Shown here in pieces: positions 43,761 to 52,872 of a stretch of 64,000 bases of DNA; within the stretch, counting starts at the first letter, position 1; each line of letters begins with the position of its first letter. A model generated the notes under the pieces. It did not search any database. It worked only from the letters and a program-made list of their open reading frames with translations, and was not told the DNA's origin. A program made the position numbers and the translations under genes. Source of the DNA: Tissierella sp032104385 (GTDB taxonomy: Bacteria; Bacillota; Clostridia; Tissierellales; Tissierellaceae); NCBI RefSeq assembly GCF_032104385.1, contig NZ_DAMCHJ010000008.1, positions 62,001 to 126,000 of the forward strand. Direction: 5' to 3'.

Positions 43761-44945
43761 ATGGAGAAGACAAAATATTTAATTATAGGTAATGGAATAG
43801 CGGGACTTGCAGCTGCTAGGGAAATAAGAGCTAATGATGAAAAAGGTATTATTATAATGATAAGTAGTGAATCAACCCTTACTTATTATAGAGTAAAATT
43901 AACTGAATATATGTCTAAAGAATTTACTGATGAAGAACTATTAGTCAGTAAAGAAAATTGGTATAAAGATAAAAATATAAAGGTTATTCTTAGAAAAGTT
44001 GTTGAGGATATTGATATTACAAATAATAAGGTAAGACTTGATGATGGACAAGAAATAGGCTATGAAAAGTTGCTAATAGCAACGGGAAGTCGTCCGTTTA
44101 TTCCTCCTATTAATGGAAAATATAAAGAGGGATTATTTGCCTTGAGAACTTTAAAGGATTTACATTATATAAAAGAGTATCTGAAATCTTGTAATGATGT
44201 TTCATTAATTGGAGGAGGACTTTTAGGACTTGAAGCGGCATGGGCATTAAAGGAATTAGACAAAGAAGTAAGTATAATAGAATTTGCACCATATCTATTA
44301 CCTAGACAATTGGATAAAGAAATATCAGATAAACTAGAAAAGAAACTTTCTGAACATGGTTTCAAAATTTATCTTTCATCACAAGCAGAAGAGATATTAG
44401 GTGATGGTGTAGTCACTGGTATAAAATTAAATGGGGAAAGGAAGATTGAATCTGACGGCATCTTAGTATCTTCAGGGATCAGACCAAATTTAGATTTAGT
44501 TAGGTATACAGAAATAGAATGTAATAGAGGTGTAATAGTTGATAAACATTTAAAAACAAATATAGCTAATATATATGCTGCAGGAGATGTGGTTGAAATA
44601 GATGGAATGGTATTAGGACTTTGGACGGCTGGAAATGAGCAAGGTAAGGTAGCAGGGGCGAACATGACGGGCAAAGAATTAGAATACAATCAACCTAAGA
44701 TATTTACAACATTAAAAATGGGCAGCATAGAACTTTTTTCTGCAGGGATTATAGATGATTTTGATAGGGTACATGAATACAAAGATGACGAAAGAGATAT
44801 TCATCATAAGCTATTTACTCGAGATAATAAAATAGTTGGAGCAATTCTTTTTGGAGATTTAAAAGAAATGAATACCATTAGAAATGCAGTAATATCAAAT
44901 ACAAGTATAGATGAATATATTAAAAAGGATAGCAGGTTTAAATAA
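43761..44945 (+). CDS. FAD/NAD(P)-dependent oxidoreductase (rubredoxin/nitrite reductase-like)
   Basis: A 394-aa flavoprotein of the pyridine-nucleotide disulfide-oxidoreductase class I fold without redox disulfide. It has an FAD-binding GNGIAGLAAA near residue 10, ATGSRPFIPP, an NAD(P)-binding VSLIGGGLLGLEAAWAL near 150, and NIYAAGDVVE. The arrangement resembles NADH:rubredoxin reductase or the NirB N-terminal part; the electron acceptor is not evident from neighbours. RBS AGGAGG precedes the ATG. Confidence 0.88.
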   Translation: MEKTKYLIIGNGIAGLAAAREIRANDEKGIIIMISSESTLTYYRVKLTEYMSKEFTDEELLVSKENWYKDKNIKVILRKVVEDIDITNNKVRLDDGQEIGYEKLLIATGSRPFIPPINGKYKEGLFALRTLKDLHYIKEYLKSCNDVSLIGGGLLGLEAAWALKELDKEVSIIEFAPYLLPRQLDKEISDKLEKKLSEHGFKIYLSSQAEEILGDGVVTGIKLNGERKIESDGILVSSGIRPNLDLVRYTEIECNRGVIVDKHLKTNIANIYAAGDVVEIDGMVLGLWTAGNEQGKVAGANMTGKELEYNQPKIFTTLKMGSIELFSAGIIDDFDRVHEYKDDERDIHHKLFTRDNKIVGAILFGDLKEMNTIRNAVISNTSIDEYIKKDSRFK

Positions 44946-44979
44946 TTGATAATAGAAATATATTATTGGGGGTAAGGTT

Positions 44980-46611
44980 ATGGATATTAAATTTTATGGT
45001 GCGGCAAAAATGGTTACTGGTTCTAACTATCTTGTGAAAACTGAAAAATATAATATACTTATAGACTGTGGAATGTTTCAGGGAAATGAAGAAATAGAAA
45101 GGTTAAATTATAATGATTTTCCTTATGATCCCAAGGAAATAGATTTTCTTATATTGACACATGCACATATAGATCATAGTGGTAGAATTCCTAAATTAGT
45201 AAAGGAAGGTTTTACAGGTAGAATAATAACTACAAATGCTACCTATGATTTATGTAAAATTATGTTAAAGGATAGTGCGAAGATACAGGAATCAGATGTG
45301 GAATGGGAAAATAGGAAAAGACAAAGGGCTGGGAAACCACCTATAGAACCACTATATACTATGGACAATGCAGAAAGTAGTTTGAAATATTTTGAACCAT
45401 ATTTTATAGACCAAAAGATAAAAATAAATGATAATATCCAAATTAGATTTAAGGATGCAGGGCATATTTTAGGCTCAGCTATAGTGGAACTATGGGTTAA
45501 AGAAGGAAGTGAAGAAGTAAAGTTAGTTTTCTCAGGAGATTTAGGTATGCCAGGTAGACCCATTATTAACAATCCAGACTATATAGATGAAGCAGATTAT
45601 CTTATCATTGAATCCACCTATGGTAATACTATACATGAAAGTTTCGAAGAAAGTACTGAGAAATTAATAGATATAATTAATAAAACTGTAATACGAGGAG
45701 GAACTGTACTTATTCCCTCCTTTGCAGTAGGAAGAACTCAAGAGCTTATTTATCAGCTAAATAAATATTATGAATATAATCCATCTATAGAGGAACATAT
45801 GAGGATTCCAATTTATATAGATAGTCCAATGGCAGTAGAGGCTACAGAAGCATTTGAGAAAAATTCTAGTAGCTTTAATGAAGAAGCAAGAACTCTTGTA
45901 TTAAAAGGAGATAACCCCTTTGAATTTGATAATTTAAGATATATAAAAAGTCAAGAAGAATCAATGGCATTAAATAAATATACATTTCCAAAGGTAATAA
46001 TATCTTCAAGTGGAATGGCTACAGCTGGTAGAATAAGACACCATTTAAAGCATAATTTATGGGATAAGAGAAATAGTTTAGTTTTTGTTGGATATCAAGC
46101 TGAGGGAACTTTGGGAAGAATACTTTTAGATGGAAAAAAACAAGTAAAAATACTTGGGGAAGAAATTAATGTAGGAGCAGAAATTTATGATATAGAAGGA
46201 TTTTCAGGACATGCTGACCAAAATATACTGCTTGATTGGGTAAATAAGTTTAAGAAAAAGCCTAAGAAAATATTCATTGTTCATGGTGAAGAAGAATCAG
46301 CAATTGCACTTTCAACTCTTATCGGACATCTATATAAAATAGAAACTATAATCCCTGATATAGGAAATAGTTTTAATATTGATGGAGATGAGGTTGAATT
46401 AACAAAGAGTATAGAGATATTACCGGATGTTGTAAGGAGAGATATTGAAAATGAATTTAGAATAGCATATAATCAATTTGAAGCATTAATAGATAAATCT
46501 AGCCAAATGATTGATAATAAAATTCTAATCCAAAGATATGATGAAATCAAAAATCAATTAATTGATATACAGCATAGATTAATGGATTTGAATATCATGG
46601 TAGGAAGATGA
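44980..46611 (+). CDS. Beta-CASP metallo-beta-lactamase-fold nuclease-like protein
   Basis: A 543-aa protein. The metallo-beta-lactamase core has H61-A-H63-I-D65-H66 as the two-metal site, DAGHILGSAIVEL, FSGDLG, and a beta-CASP region with PSFAVGRTQEL, SSSGMATAGRIRHHLKHNL and FSGHADQ...FIVHGE. This is the YSH1/CPSF73-like RNA-specific group found in bacteria. A C-terminal helical extension of about 75 residues follows. RNA endo/exonuclease activity is predicted from the family only. Confidence 0.88.
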   Translation: MDIKFYGAAKMVTGSNYLVKTEKYNILIDCGMFQGNEEIERLNYNDFPYDPKEIDFLILTHAHIDHSGRIPKLVKEGFTGRIITTNATYDLCKIMLKDSAKIQESDVEWENRKRQRAGKPPIEPLYTMDNAESSLKYFEPYFIDQKIKINDNIQIRFKDAGHILGSAIVELWVKEGSEEVKLVFSGDLGMPGRPIINNPDYIDEADYLIIESTYGNTIHESFEESTEKLIDIINKTVIRGGTVLIPSFAVGRTQELIYQLNKYYEYNPSIEEHMRIPIYIDSPMAVEATEAFEKNSSSFNEEARTLVLKGDNPFEFDNLRYIKSQEESMALNKYTFPKVIISSSGMATAGRIRHHLKHNLWDKRNSLVFVGYQAEGTLGRILLDGKKQVKILGEEINVGAEIYDIEGFSGHADQNILLDWVNKFKKKPKKIFIVHGEEESAIALSTLIGHLYKIETIIPDIGNSFNIDGDEVELTKSIEILPDVVRRDIENEFRIAYNQFEALIDKSSQMIDNKILIQRYDEIKNQLIDIQHRLMDLNIMVGR

Positions 46612-46638
46612 AAAAACCTTTATATATAGGAGGATAAT

Positions 46639-47631
46639 ATGAAATATTTAGTAAACAGCTCAAATGATCCACGATATAATTTAGCTTTTGAAGAGTATTG
46701 CTTTAAAAGTCTAGACCTTAAAGATGATTATGTAATACTTTGGATAAATGGACCTGCAATAATAGTAGGTAAAAATCAAAACACTATTGAAGAAGTAAAC
46801 CAAGATTTTGTAGATGAAAGAGGTATAAAGGTTGTAAGGAGAATAACTGGCGGAGGAGCAGTATATCATGATTTAGGGAATCTTAACTTTAGTATTATAT
46901 CTATGTCAACAGGTGCAGAGAAAATTGATTTTAAAAAATATAATATTCCAATAGTTAAATCTTTAGAAAAACTTGGTATTAATTGTGAATTATCTGGTAG
47001 AAATGATATTACTATAGATGGGAAGAAGTTTTCAGGTATAGCTCAATCAGTATGGAAGAAGAGAGTTTTAAATCATGGCACATTATTATTCGATACTGAA
47101 TTAGATATATTGTCAAATGCCCTAAGAGTAAAACAAGATAAAATTGAATCTAAGGGAGTAAAATCAGTAAAGAGTAGGGTAACTAACATAAAACCTTATA
47201 TAAATAAGGATATAAATATTTATGAGTTTAGAGATGTTTTATTAAAAAGTATATTTGGAATGGAAGGCTTAGAACCTGAGGAGCATAGATTATCTAAGGA
47301 AGATTTAGATAATATTCAAAAATTATTTAAAGAAAAATATTCTACTTGGGAATGGAATTATGGAGAATCTCCAAAATCACATTATCAAAATTATAGAAGA
47401 TTTAATTTTGGAAGCATAGATATTAGATTTAATTTAGTAAGTGGATTGATTTCAGATATTAAGATTTATGGAGATTTTTTTGGTACAGAAGATGTAAAAT
47501 TGCTTCAGGAAAAATTAAATGGAATAAAATATGAAAAGACAGAAGTATTAAAAGTTATAGAAAGTGAACCTTTGGAAAAATATTTTGGTAATATCTCCAA
47601 AGAAGAATTTATGGATTTAATGTTTCAATAG
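46639..47631 (+). CDS. lplA: Lipoate-protein ligase
   Basis: A 330-aa enzyme that activates lipoate with ATP and attaches it to lipoyl domains (GcvH, E2 proteins). Conserved RRITGGGAVYHDLGNLNFSII, GRNDITIDGKKFSGIAQ (lipoyl-AMP-binding Lys) and HGTLLFDTEL are present, plus the C-terminal accessory domain (about 245-330). RBS AGGAGG. No lipoylated protein gene is in the window; in an anaerobe of this kind the glycine cleavage H protein is a likely target (inference). Confidence 0.93.
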   Translation: MKYLVNSSNDPRYNLAFEEYCFKSLDLKDDYVILWINGPAIIVGKNQNTIEEVNQDFVDERGIKVVRRITGGGAVYHDLGNLNFSIISMSTGAEKIDFKKYNIPIVKSLEKLGINCELSGRNDITIDGKKFSGIAQSVWKKRVLNHGTLLFDTELDILSNALRVKQDKIESKGVKSVKSRVTNIKPYINKDINIYEFRDVLLKSIFGMEGLEPEEHRLSKEDLDNIQKLFKEKYSTWEWNYGESPKSHYQNYRRFNFGSIDIRFNLVSGLISDIKIYGDFFGTEDVKLLQEKLNGIKYEKTEVLKVIESEPLEKYFGNISKEEFMDLMFQ

Positions 47632-47647
47632 CAAATAATCTTAATTT

Positions 47648-47696
47648 TAGCAGCTAAAACTCAAAATTATATAGAGCTTTAGCTGCTAGTTTTTTA
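47648..47696 (+). terminator. Terminator after lplA
   Basis: Perfect 11-bp stem TAGCAGCTAAA / TTTAGCTGCTA with a 19-base loop, followed by TTTTTT. Confidence 0.82.
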
Positions 47697-47781
47697 TCTT
47701 TAAAAGAAACTATTGGTTGAGTAATGATTTAGATATATAATGTAATTAAAATGAATAGTCTAAATATAAGGGGGAAAACTT

Positions 47782-48777
47782 ATGAAATTACCAAAAAGAA
47801 TTGGTTTTGCAAATCTACCAACTAGAATTGAAAAATTAGACAGAATAAGCCAAGAGCTAGGAACACAAATTTATATAAAAAGAGATGACCAAACAGGCAG
47901 TGAAATATCAGGAAATAAGGTAAGAAAGTTAGAGTTTGCAGTACAGGAGGCTTTGGATAATGGTTGCGATTATTTAATTACCTGCGGAGGCATTCAATCA
48001 AATCATGCTAGAGCAACAGCAGCAGTAGCAGCAAAGATTGGTATGGGTGCTTATCTTGTACTTAGAGGAAAAGAAGATTCAGAAGTAGAGGGGAATTATT
48101 TTTTAGATAAGATGCTAGGAGCAAAAATTAAGTTTATTACTCCTGAAGAATATAAAAATAGTAGAATGGATATTATGAAAGAAATTAAAAAAGAGTTAGA
48201 TAAAGAAGGACATAAGGCATATATACTCCCAGAGGGGGCATCTAATGGAATTGGTTCGTTTGGATATTATAAAGCCATGGAAGAGATATTGGAGCAAGAA
48301 AAAGAACTTAATATTAAATTTGATGCAATAGTTACTGCCGTTGGTTCAGGAGGAACTTATGCAGGATTATATTATGGAAATTATATAAATAATAATGATG
48401 CAATAATTTATGGAGTAAATGTATGTGATAATGCTGAATATTTTACAAATACTATATTGGAGTTATTTAAGGAAATATATAAATATACAGGTGAAGAAGT
48501 TTTAGTGGGGAAAGAAGATATAAAAATTCTAGATGGATATGTGGGAAGAGGATACGCTTTGAGTGAGCCTCAAGAAATAGAATTTATTCAGAATTTAGCT
48601 AAAAAGGAAGGTGTAATTTTAGACCCAGTATATACTGGCAAGGCAATGTATGGATTAGTGGAAGAAATTAAAAAAGGAACATTTAATAAACATAAAAATA
48701 TATTATTTATTCACACTGGTGGTATATTTGGTTGGAATAGCTTTGCCAGGAGTTTAGCGGATATAAAAGATTGTTAA
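47782..48777 (+). CDS. D-cysteine desulfhydrase / ACC deaminase-family PLP enzyme
   Basis: A 331-aa fold-type II PLP enzyme. The PLP Lys46 is in SGNKVRKLEF, with CGGIQSNHARATAA after it, and the phosphate-binding loop TAVGSGGTYAG and C-terminal FIHTGGIFG are typical. The family includes D-cysteine desulfhydrase (DcyD), ACC deaminase and L-cysteate sulfo-lyase; the exact substrate cannot be fixed from sequence alone. RBS AAGGGGG. It stands at the edge of the amino-acid island, before an IS remnant. Confidence 0.88.
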   Translation: MKLPKRIGFANLPTRIEKLDRISQELGTQIYIKRDDQTGSEISGNKVRKLEFAVQEALDNGCDYLITCGGIQSNHARATAAVAAKIGMGAYLVLRGKEDSEVEGNYFLDKMLGAKIKFITPEEYKNSRMDIMKEIKKELDKEGHKAYILPEGASNGIGSFGYYKAMEEILEQEKELNIKFDAIVTAVGSGGTYAGLYYGNYINNNDAIIYGVNVCDNAEYFTNTILELFKEIYKYTGEEVLVGKEDIKILDGYVGRGYALSEPQEIEFIQNLAKKEGVILDPVYTGKAMYGLVEEIKKGTFNKHKNILFIHTGGIFGWNSFARSLADIKDC

Positions 48778-48790
48778 TTCAACTAAAATG

Positions 48791-49277
48791 TTATGAACAT
48801 TTGGATGCATGGTTTCGATATTCTAAAGTAGCCATGCATCTTAGTCTTTTTTGAAATCTCTTTACGTTGTAAGATTTAATTTGTTCAACTATCTTTTCTA
48901 TTAATTCTTCGAGTGTTTTAAACTTTTTCCATAAAACATTCCAGCTTTTAAAGAACTAAAAAATCCTTTCATAGAACCATTGTTTATATATTTACTAACT
49001 CTAGATATGCTTTGAGTCATACAAACTTCCTTAATTTTATCTCTAAAGAGATTGCTTTTATATTAAAACCCTCTATTACTGTTGAATATGGAAATTACAT
49101 TAATTGGGCTTAAATAAAGTTTTCTACTATATTCAGGGATTGAGAACTTAGCTACACCTTTATGATTAATATTATTAAGTCAACCTCTAATAACAGAATA
49201 AGTAATATTATATTTATCTGCTAAGTATAGCATTGAATATTTACCTGAGGTATATCCTTCCACTACTAAATCATTTT
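48791..49277 (-). pseudogene. Decayed IS3-family (IS150-like) transposase remnant
   Basis: Read on the minus strand, about 49277-49085 encodes an OrfA-like helix-turn-helix: LVVEGYTSGKYSMLYLADKY, NITYSVIRG, a TGA where Trp is expected, then LNNINHKGVAKFSIPEYSRK. From about 49045 to 48791 the C-terminal end of OrfB follows: MTQSISRVSKYINNGSMKGF, then a one-base shift, then KTLEELIEKIVEQIKSYN and RFQKRLRCMATLEYRNHA. The catalytic middle of OrfB is deleted and the DDE Glu position is lost, so it cannot move. Terminal inverted repeats were not identified. It lies directly at the 3' end of the LysR gene. Confidence 0.85.
48804..48852 (+). terminator. Possible terminator of the upstream PLP-enzyme gene inside IS remnant
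   Basis: Nine-base-pair stem GATGCATGG / CCATGCATC with a 19-base loop, followed by TTAGTCTTTTTT on the plus strand. The sequence belongs to the decayed transposase end, so the terminator may be borrowed from it. Confidence 0.4.
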
Positions 49278-50165
49278 TATAAAGGGATTGTCTTTAATAA
49301 ACTCATTAAGATTATTTTCAAAGATTTTTAGAGGTTCCATAGCTCGCGTCAGTGGATTTCTATGTTTAATTTTGTAACATGTTCTCTCAGGAGGGGGCTC
49401 TATAAGTTCAGAAATTTTAATAGGCTGTATGTTTTTAAAAATATGGGCAATATTTTCAGTTACAATAGCCCAGGAACCTGGTATGTCAATGAAATTAAAA
49501 ATAAGTCCTGCAGTGTCTACAGCAATATTTATAGAATCATTAGGATCCCACCAAATATCATGCCAGATTTGGAAAGCTGGACCCCAATCTAGCCCTATTT
49601 CTTTTGCTAAATCTAAGTCTTGAGGATGTACAAAGTCTTCAAAACTGGAAACTAAAGAATTGCTTACTAAAACCAACTTTTCGCTAAATATAGGTTCACT
49701 TACTAAGCTATTTGTTTTAATTAATCTAGGGACAAGACCAATATCTATTTCATAAGATTCTAAAAGACCAAATACGGTGTTAGACCAATGAGAACTTACG
49801 CTGATTTTGAGTTGACTTTCATTTGAAATAATCTTTTTAAACAGAGGTGGAAAGACATAAGTATTTAAGCTGTCTACTGATCCGATGTTTAATTTTAATG
49901 AAGTTTCTTGATTTGCCCAAACATTAGTATCTTTTTTTAAAGACATCCAACGTCTAGCGATTGGCATAAATTCTTCTCCTTTTGAAGTTAATGTAATAAA
50001 TCGCTTTCCTCGATATCTTTTTATCAGTTGAACGCCCAGTTCTTCTTCTAATACATCTAGTCGATTACTTACAGTAGATTGAGAGAGAAAAAGTTTTTCT
50101 GATGCTTTCAATAAACTCTGGGTTTCTACTATGGCAAGGAATGCTTCAATGTTAGATATGTCCAT
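49266..50165 (-). CDS. LysR-family transcriptional regulator
   Basis: A 299-aa LTTR. The N-terminal winged helix-turn-helix is NIEAFLAIVETQSLLKASEK, then LFLSQSTVSNRLDVLEEELG; the C-terminal part (about 90-290) is the ligand-binding domain. It is transcribed divergently from the aminotransferase-aldolase-symporter operon, the usual LTTR layout, so it probably controls that operon. A 29-bp inverted repeat lies 17-45 bases upstream of its start. The last residues run into the IS3-family remnant, so the native C-terminus may have been replaced. Confidence 0.9.
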   Translation of the reverse strand: MDISNIEAFLAIVETQSLLKASEKLFLSQSTVSNRLDVLEEELGVQLIKRYRGKRFITLTSKGEEFMPIARRWMSLKKDTNVWANQETSLKLNIGSVDSLNTYVFPPLFKKIISNESQLKISVSSHWSNTVFGLLESYEIDIGLVPRLIKTNSLVSEPIFSEKLVLVSNSLVSSFEDFVHPQDLDLAKEIGLDWGPAFQIWHDIWWDPNDSINIAVDTAGLIFNFIDIPGSWAIVTENIAHIFKNIQPIKISELIEPPPERTCYKIKHRNPLTRAMEPLKIFENNLNEFIKDNPFIKMI

Positions 50166-50181
50166 ATAATTACCTCCATAT

Positions 50182-50210
50182 ATATAATATCTATGATATA
50201 GATATTATAT
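50182..50210. promoter_or_regulatory. 29-bp perfect inverted repeat upstream of lysR
   Basis: Arms ATATAATATCTAT (50182-50194) and ATAGATATTATAT (50198-50210) flank a 3-base GAT centre. The position just upstream of the LysR gene fits an autoregulatory operator. Seen directly; the regulatory role is inferred. Confidence 0.6.
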
Positions 50211-50242
50211 AACAAAATGATTCATTATTCAAACTATTAAGA

Positions 50243-50298
50243 AAGTGATATACTTCTAATTGAAAGAAGTGATACTGATATATCCAAATAAAGTGATA
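50243..50298 (+). repeat. Three direct repeats AAGTGATA with 24-bp period
   Basis: Identical octamers start at 50243, 50267 and 50291, exactly 24 bp apart, in the LysR/operon intergenic region. Only the octamers match; the spacers differ. They look like protein-binding half-sites controlling the operon starting at 50373. Confidence 0.65.
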
Positions 50299-50372
50299 TT
50301 AGTTTGTCTAGGTAAATTATTTTACAAATCATTGAAATTTTATATAGTTCAATATAAGGGGAGGGCGTTTTA

Positions 50373-51446
50373 ATGGAAAAAAAGATTCAGATGATGGTAG
50401 GACCTACAGCAATACCTCATAGGGTATTGAAGGCAATGAACAGAGAATCAATTTCACATCGTTCCAAAGAATACTCTATAATTCAAGAAAGAGTAACAAG
50501 TAATCTGAAAAAGGTTTTTGGAACAGAACAAGAAGTTTTATTACTTACATCTTCAGGTACAGGTGCTATGGAATCAGTAATACAAAATTGCTTTTCTTCT
50601 GATGATGAGATAGTAGTACCTATAATAGGTAATTTTAGTGAACAGTTTGCCCTTATGGCAGAAATATATGGATTGAAGGTTAAGAGAGTTAAATTTGAGC
50701 TTGGAGAAACAGCTGATGTTAACAGAGTTATGAAAGAAGTTAACAAATCTACTAAAGGAGTTTTTGTTGTACATAATGAAAGCTCTACAGGAGTATATAA
50801 CGATTTAGAAGCCTTCGGTAAAGCTATAAAGGACACTAATGCGTTATTAATAACAGATTCTGTTAGTGGATTAGGTGGATTAGAAATGAAAATGGATGAT
50901 TGGCATATAGATGTGGTATTAACATCTTCTCAAAAAGCTTTAATGGCTCCGGCAGGATTAGCTTTTGTATCTCTTAGTGAAAAAGCATGGAGTAGAGTAG
51001 AGGAATCTAAGTTTCCAAAACATTATTTTGACTATAAGAAAGCAAGTAAATTTAATGAGATACACCAAACTTTAACTACACCTGCTGTTTATACAGTATT
51101 TGCAGTTGATGAGGCCCTTAAAATGATATTTGAAGAAGGTCTAGATAATTTATATTTCAGACATCGTACTAATACTGAACTAATAATCAAGGGTGTAAAA
51201 GAGGCTGGATTGGGACTTTTTGCAAAGGATGAAAAATTTGCCTCTCCTACTTTAACTGCTGTTTATGCTCCAGGAAAATCAAAATATATAGTATCTGAAT
51301 TATCAAAGAAAAACATTATAGTAAATGGAGGCTTAGCACCTTTAGCAGAAGACGTTTTTAGGGTAGGAACTATGGGATATGTTTCAGAAAATGATGTAAT
51401 AGTATTTTTATATGCTTTAAATCAAGTAGTTAACAATATTCGATAA
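50373..51446 (+). CDS. Alanine/serine-glyoxylate aminotransferase-family enzyme
   Basis: A 357-aa fold-type I, class V PLP aminotransferase. MVGPTAIPHRVLKAMNRESI at the N-terminus, SSGTGAMES, VHNESSTGVYND, ITDSVSGLGG (PLP Asp) and TSSQKALMAPAG (PLP Lys188) match the AGXT/serine-glyoxylate group. Such enzymes pass an amino group to glyoxylate, giving glycine. With the HOGA-like aldolase two genes downstream, a glyoxylate-consuming role is plausible. RBS AGGGGAGGG precedes the ATG. First gene of the operon. Confidence 0.9.
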   Translation: MEKKIQMMVGPTAIPHRVLKAMNRESISHRSKEYSIIQERVTSNLKKVFGTEQEVLLLTSSGTGAMESVIQNCFSSDDEIVVPIIGNFSEQFALMAEIYGLKVKRVKFELGETADVNRVMKEVNKSTKGVFVVHNESSTGVYNDLEAFGKAIKDTNALLITDSVSGLGGLEMKMDDWHIDVVLTSSQKALMAPAGLAFVSLSEKAWSRVEESKFPKHYFDYKKASKFNEIHQTLTTPAVYTVFAVDEALKMIFEEGLDNLYFRHRTNTELIIKGVKEAGLGLFAKDEKFASPTLTAVYAPGKSKYIVSELSKKNIIVNGGLAPLAEDVFRVGTMGYVSENDVIVFLYALNQVVNNIR

Positions 51447-51488
51447 ATAGGGATGAATTACAAGTTTAACAGAAAGAAGGTAAAGACA

Positions 51489-52775
51489 ATGGTAACAAAA
51501 CTTTGTCATGAAGGTAAACTATTTGCTTCAGACTTACAAAAGGAAATAAAAGAACGTTTTTACTACGTTGATGAAGATCAATTAGGAAATAAAAGGTTGT
51601 TTTTCGATAACGCGGGAGGATCATTTAGACTAAAAAGTTCTTTGGATAGCTTTCAAAAAGTTGAGTCAATAGGAGACTGTCCAGAAAGAGTACATAGAAA
51701 TGCAATATACTTAAAAGATATAGTAAAAAAAGGAGAAGAGGATATAAGAACAATACTTAATGCATCTAACGGTAGTATTTTTATGTCTCTAAGTGCTTCT
51801 AAAACTATATTTGAAATTACTGGAGTTATTGCTGAAAATGTAGATGGGAATAATATTGTAACAACTATGCTTGAGCATCCATCAGCTTACGATGCTTGCG
51901 AATTTTATGCAAAAAAGACAGGAAAAGAACTTAGAATAGCAAGATCTAATTGTGAAACAGGTGCTGTTGATATAGAGGAAATTGTAAAGCTGATAGATAA
52001 CGATACGTGTTTATTAAGTATTATATATGCATCAAATATATCTGGAGCAATTTTAGACATTGAGGGAATTGTAAAAAAGGCTAGAGAAGTAAAACCCGAT
52101 TTATTCATAATTTGTGATGCAGTACAGCATGCACCGCATGGGAAAATAGATGTTGACTCTATAGGAGTAGATGCAATTAACTTTGCTCCATATAAATTCT
52201 TTGGAGTAAGAGGCTCAGGAGTTGCCTATGTATCTGATAGAGTAGCTAGTTTACCACACCATAAATTAATAGCAAAGCCTTCTAAAGAATGGAATCTAGG
52301 GAGCCCTGCACCGGCACAATATGCTTCTATAAGTGAAATTGTGGGTTATGTTTGCTGGTTAGGAGAAAAATTAGCTGGTGATGGGGATCGTAAGGAGCTA
52401 TTTGATCAAGGGATGAAGGGGATAGCTTTACATGAGAGAGCATTGTTATTTAGGCTATTGAATGGCTCTAAAGAGATTGAAGGATTGAGAAATATGAAGG
52501 GTGTTAAGGTTTTATTAGATTATCCAGATTTGTCAACCAGAGATCTAATTGTTGCTATTGAAATAGAAGGTATGGATTTTACTGAAGCTGTTAAAAGATA
52601 TGAAGAGAAAAATGTAATTGTATATGAAAGGGTATCAACTAGCTTATATTCTAAGAGAATTGTCGAGTCATTAGGATTAAAGGGTGCTATTAGAATATCA
52701 CCTATACATTGTCATGATATAGATGATATAGATGCTTTTCTAAGAATAACAAAAGAAATAGTAAAAGGGCTTTAA
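51489..52775 (+). CDS. Class V aminotransferase / cysteine desulfurase-like PLP enzyme
   Basis: A 428-aa fold-type I PLP protein. RLFFDNAGGS (N-terminal anchor), LSASKTIFEI, TTMLEHPSAYDACEF, IICDAVQHAPHGKIDVD (PLP Asp) and INFAPYKFFGVRGSGVAYV (PLP Lys236) place it in the NifS/isopenicillin N epimerase-like class V group. The C-terminal third has no conserved desulfurase active-site Cys loop that I can identify, so desulfurase activity is doubtful. ATG at 51489 after AGAAGG is preferred over an ATG at 51453 with a weak RBS. It lies 42 bases after the first aminotransferase. Confidence 0.82.
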   Translation: MVTKLCHEGKLFASDLQKEIKERFYYVDEDQLGNKRLFFDNAGGSFRLKSSLDSFQKVESIGDCPERVHRNAIYLKDIVKKGEEDIRTILNASNGSIFMSLSASKTIFEITGVIAENVDGNNIVTTMLEHPSAYDACEFYAKKTGKELRIARSNCETGAVDIEEIVKLIDNDTCLLSIIYASNISGAILDIEGIVKKAREVKPDLFIICDAVQHAPHGKIDVDSIGVDAINFAPYKFFGVRGSGVAYVSDRVASLPHHKLIAKPSKEWNLGSPAPAQYASISEIVGYVCWLGEKLAGDGDRKELFDQGMKGIALHERALLFRLLNGSKEIEGLRNMKGVKVLLDYPDLSTRDLIVAIEIEGMDFTEAVKRYEEKNVIVYERVSTSLYSKRIVESLGLKGAIRISPIHCHDIDDIDAFLRITKEIVKGL

Positions 52776-52872
52776 TATGTCATAGATTTCTTACAAGGAT
52801 AAGTTAATCCTGTATGAAATTAAATATAAAAATATGGGGGCTGTATAATTTCCCCAAAAAAGGAGGATATAT

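Noticed and set aside
48887..49260. Intact transposase gene
   Set aside because: Stops, a frameshift and loss of the OrfB centre make it a remnant only.
50243..50298. AAGTGATA array as a small CRISPR
   Set aside because: Only eight bases are repeated, spacers are 16 bases, and no cas genes are near.
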